Positions 60,419 through 64,000 of a DNA stretch of 64,000 nucleotides are shown in pieces. Source of the DNA: Lepturacanthus savala (taxonomy: Eukaryota; Chordata; Actinopteri; Scombriformes; Trichiuridae). Below the pieces are notes generated by a model. It saw nothing but the letters and a program-made list of their open reading frames with translations. It was not told where the DNA came from and searched no databases. Both the position numbers and the translations under genes were made by a program. The first letter of the stretch is position 1; each line of letters begins with the position of its first letter. Location: contig CM060475.1 in the NCBI GenBank assembly GCA_030544235.1, positions 2,813,920-2,877,919 on the forward strand, given 5' to 3'.

Positions 60419-63400
60419 ATGGTAAGCAGAGAGCGGCCGCTTCAGGATCAGATCTCCCGGTAGATGAAGCTCTGCGCTCTGTTGCTTTACCTGGCGGCTG
60501 CTGTTCTTCACTCTCCATCTCTCCCTGCGGCTGTGTGTTGGGAATTTGTTGCCATCTATTTGTTTCAAAGCAAACCTCTTTGTTTCTTTTTAGCCATTTC
60601 AGGACGGAGCCTACTACCCATACACTGGTGACACCCAGGGGACCCATTCGTCAGCCGGGATCCCGTCCCTCCTGAATTCCCCCCTCAGCCAGCAGTCCGG
60701 GCAGATACCTGCAGCAGGCATGACCCCGTCCAGCGGCGCCTCCGCCGTTCTCCCGTTCAAGTTCCGCCCGCGCAGGGAGAGCGTGGACTGGCGGCGCATC
60801 AACGCGGTGGACGTGGACCTGGTGGTGAGCCAGCTGGATGTGGACGCCCTGCAGGAGCACATCAGCGCCGTGACGTTCTGCAGCCTGGACGGGGAGCGAT
60901 GCCAGCGGTGCCAGAGCCCCGTGGACCCGGCCCTGATCAAGCTCCTGCGGCTGGCCCAGCTCACGGTGGAGTGGCTCCTCCACTGCCAGGAGTTCCTGGC
61001 GCTCAATCTGCGCGCGACGGAGGAGAGGCTGGCGGCCGGCGCCAGGGACCGGGAGCAGCTGCTGGCTCAGCAGAAGAAGCAGGAGGACAAAGTGAAGGCG
61101 CTGAGCGCCGAGCTCAAGCAGCGGAAGAAGGTCATCCGCACCCAGCAGTCACTGCTCACGCCAAGAATCATCAACAGCCAGAAGGTACTGCTGACCTGCT
61201 AAACGCTCTCTCTGTAGGGGGGGGGGGTCAGTTACCATTTGCATTTGACATATGTATGGCAAGTAGACAGCTCCACCGCCCCCTCTCCTCCTCCTCAAGA
61301 CCCCCGCTCTGTCATTGTTCCCTGCATCTATTCACAGCCTCGGCTTTGTGCATTTGCATCAGAATTCGGAGGGAATAAGGAAAATATCGTCATCATGTGC
61401 TGTGAAGCAGCTGAGTTGTTGCGGTACGGTTATAATAAGCTTTAGATTCAGATCTGCAGAGCAGATGGTGTCATTTTGTGGCATTTAGTATATATTGTAT
61501 ATCCTCTGTTTGGCAGCCCAGCTCTTTTCCTTCATGTTATTTATAGCACAAATCGGTCTTCCCCTCTGTTCTTCAAGTGTGCGGCTGACCTGGACAAGCG
61601 GTTGCCGAGGCAACAGATATAATGTGTCATGACAGCATGTGGTTGCTAGGTGTGTGCTATAATAGCAGCTCAGCTAACAGAGACGGCTCAATAATTGATA
61701 GAGAGGCCGAGTGTGTGTGTGTGTGTGTCCTTCAAAAACCTTTAGCATTTGTTGCTGTCAGGTTTTCCACATTATCTACAAAATAAACACACAGGACACT
61801 TCAGAAAACTCATTTAAATCCACTCCCATGATCCACGGTTATCAAACCATGATGTGAAGACCTGCTCAGACCCTCAGAGAATCTCTCCATGCCAAGAGGC
61901 TGCCTTTCTGCCTCCATCTGGCATAGCAAGATATCACTAGCGGCACGTTTAACATTGAATGAAGTCACTCACACGACGAGTGCTGGAGTTAAATGTAGCA
62001 TATGATGCGAGCGTGTGTCTGTAGTGTTAGTGAGCTGGAGTGTGGTGACCTGCTGCAGGGAACAAATCAACATCACTCACACTAGCTGTCTGTATGCTGG
62101 AGAACTGTGGATGCTGCTGATTGAAACCACTCCCTAATTCACTTGTTAATTGATATAACTTTTAGTTTTGTTATGTTTTACAAGCCAAGTGATTGGATCA
62201 AGAAAATAATATGCAGATTTACCCATAATTTGAATTGAACAAACATAGGGATGCAACTAACAATTATTTTTTTTGTCCAACAAAATGGTGAAATATGCCA
62301 ATCACAACCTAAAAAGTTGCTGAAGCTGCTGACAGGCAGCACAAGCTGAAATAAATCACTTTATCATTACATTGGACTAAAGAAACCAGAAAATATTCAT
62401 ATTTTAAAAGATCCTTTGCAGATAATTTTAGGAGAACAACCCACAGTTAATTGGCCCCCATGGTTTTAAATGCAATAGATATGACATATGTAATTGTACC
62501 ATTTCTTTTATACACTATCCCAGGTTTTTTATCATAACATCTGCATTTGTTCCAACCCTGCAGGGGTCGAGGGATTTTAAAAAAATGCTGATTAATGTTT
62601 AGTGAATGAAATAAAGAATCCAGGCCCGCCGTTCAATTACCCACAGAAACTGTCATATCAAAATAAAAACTTCCTGTCTGCAATAACTTTACCAGTCAAA
62701 CTAAACAAACTCTAGCAGGCACACATAAGTTCTAATGTTCCACTAGACGACACAAGAAGCCCTGCAAAGGTGTTCTCTGAAAATACAAACAGCCTATTGC
62801 CCAAATCTCAAATCAACTAATACGATTTCTCACGCTTTCACACACACACTACACAGACTGAAGTTAACTGCAGAGGTAAATGAGTCAACATTGACAGAGA
62901 CGCACAGAGGTGGACTGCTCTGTGCTCACATTAAATTACAGCCGCCTTGACACTTTCACTGAGTGGCTTTTATCGGCTCAAACAATGAATCAGGCCTGCT
63001 GGTGATTGGTTTGGGCGACCGGAAGAGGGACGGCCAGCTGAGGGACAGGGAACACTGAAACACATAGGGGGGTGGCCAGGGGTGTCCACAGGGAGGGAAT
63101 CCCTCCAGATGACGTGGGAGCTCTAGTGAATCCAAACTGACAGAGGAAGAGAGAAGAAGACTGGAACTAAATGCATGAAATTTAAGTTCAATTACTGTTT
63201 ATTTTCTGTTTCTATATCTCTCTAAACTGTCCCTTAATTTTGTGTTTTACCAACTACAGATTTTCTTTATTTGTGCACAATGTACTATATTAATATTAAT
63301 ACTCGTCTTTTGTTTTTTTTTGTTTCTTTTAGTGTCCACACTGTGATAAAAACTTCCTCAATTCCTCCTTTCTCCAGAACCACCTGCAGCGTCGCCACCC

Positions 63401-64000
63401 TGACGAGTACGACATCCGTAAGTCAGCCAGTCGTAAGCAGTTTAGGAGAGGGACAGAAAGAGTGTGATAAATCATTAACAAAGGTAGGAGTCAGATAAAT
63501 TACCTGCAGCTGGAAGACACAACAAGCAGTTGAAGGGTAAAGTCTTGGGATGACGTATTTTGTTGTTACGTACAACTCCTTTTTTATTCCTTTTTTGCAG
63601 AGATGCGATCAGACAGCGAGAAGAAATCTCACATCGACAGCCTCAAACTGGAGATCAGCTGTCTGAAGGAGCAGATTGTTCAGCAGCAACAGACCCTGAA
63701 AGACAAAACCGCTCAAGTAAGAGCTCTCTTGTCACAACTTTATGAGTGTGTGAGAGGGGGGGAAACATTTATTTTTTATTTATTTTTTATTTCTGGTGAT
63801 TTTTCAGGAGAAGGAGCAGCAGTCCATGCACAGGGAAGTGCTGAGAGAACTGGACCGCTTTAAGGCTGAGGAGATGGCCCGCATGGACCGAAAGATAGAA
63901 GACAGCAGGGACGGCATGCGCAGGGAGATGGAGTTTCTTTACTCTCGAAATATTCAGGTTCTAAATGTACGGAAAAGATACTCGCATAATCCCTTCAGTA
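60419..64000 (+). CDS. dzip1: DZIP1 (iguana) zinc-finger ciliary protein, 5' part
   Basis: Coding exons seen: 60419-60421 (only the ATG, followed by GTAAGC), 60594-61184, 63333-63417, 63601-63716 and 63808 to about 63957. The gene continues beyond the window. The phases join cleanly (0,0,1,0). The protein starts MPFQDGAYYPY, matching the DZIP1 start. Next comes the N-terminal domain (FKFRPRRESVDWRRINAVDVD, then CQRCQSPVDPALIKLLRLAQ), a coiled coil (about 150-190), a single C2H2 finger (CPHCDKNF..HLQRRH) encoded by the 63333 exon, and further coiled coil. DZIP1 acts at the basal body and appendages in ciliogenesis and Hedgehog signalling with Gli/Sufu. DZIP1L is the alternative, but the MPFQ start and nearby hs6st3 and oxgr1 support dzip1. 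The last exon could instead end at 63966. Confidence 0.92.
61601..61614. promoter_or_regulatory. Perfect palindromic RFX X-box in dzip1 intron 2
   Basis: GTTGCC-GA-GGCAAC is an exact match to GTNRCC(N0-3)RGYAAC with identical inverted half-sites. Another half-site (GGTTGCTAG) lies about 30 bases downstream at 61641-61649. The location, 1.2 kb inside the gene, suggests an intronic enhancer or internal promoter. Confidence 0.65.
61711..61728. repeat. (GT)n microsatellite in dzip1 intron 2
   Basis: A short perfect GT run about 100 bases from the intronic X-box. Confidence 0.7.

Noticed and set aside
60419..64000. DZIP1L as the identity of the last gene
   Set aside because: The MPFQ start and the 13q32-type neighbours favour DZIP1, although the PVDPALIKLLRLAQ region alone is shared by both.
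1..64000. CRISPR arrays, operons, insertion sequences or other prokaryotic systems
   Set aside because: All genes have spliceosomal introns or vertebrate family identity; no regularly spaced repeats with unique spacers were seen.

Overview
This window looks like a teleost fish genome: intron-containing vertebrate genes with GT-AG splice sites, AT-rich introns full of simple repeats, and fish-type mobile DNA (Tc1/mariner, hAT miniature elements, a BEL/Pao relic, LINE fragments). I see no prokaryotic features. Four protein-coding genes are well supported: klhl41 (+, 737-6038, six coding exons, complete), oxgr1-like (+, 9488-10486, single coding exon, complete), hs6st3 (-, 39161 down to 17314, two coding exons with a 20.6 kb intron, complete) and dzip1 (+, from 60419, running off the right edge, five coding exons visible). 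Between them the window is intron or intergenic DNA.

Layout. 1-6.3 kb: klhl41, a BTB-BACK-Kelch gene of striated muscle, with a MEF2-type A/T box just upstream. 6.3-9.4 kb: no gene seen. 9.5-11.2 kb: oxgr1-like class A receptor. 11.66-17.46 kb: an old direct tandem duplication of the 3' end of hs6st3 (last ~35 codons, 3' UTR and downstream flank). Copy B (15.78-17.46 kb) is joined to the live gene. Copy A (11.66-15.76 kb) is detached, lies between oxgr1 and hs6st3, and carries a 2.3 kb insert with a palindromic GTTAGCTAACG array. 18.1-38.6 kb: hs6st3 intron 1, holding a hAT MITE, a LINE-type insertion with perfect 12-bp target duplications, a BEL/Pao pol relic and a 1.26 kb degenerate ATTC/GAAT array that switches strand. 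39.2-59.5 kb: largely gene-free, with a Tc1-like element bearing near-identical 204-bp inverted repeats, a Tc1-type MITE, a LINE fragment and one candidate unknown exon. 59.6-64 kb: dzip1 promoter and 5' half.

The genes do not form a pathway. KLHL41 stabilises sarcomere proteins, OXGR1 senses 2-oxoglutarate and related ligands, HS6ST3 sulfates heparan sulfate in the Golgi, and DZIP1 acts at the ciliary basal body. As I recall the human map, OXGR1, HS6ST3 and DZIP1 are near neighbours on 13q32 while KLHL41 is on 2q31. This supports the assignments and makes the klhl41/oxgr1 junction a fish-side rearrangement point. The observations most worth following are the 94%-identical, indel-free 194-bp block shared by the two hs6st3 3'-end copies, and the two RFX X-box motifs in dzip1.
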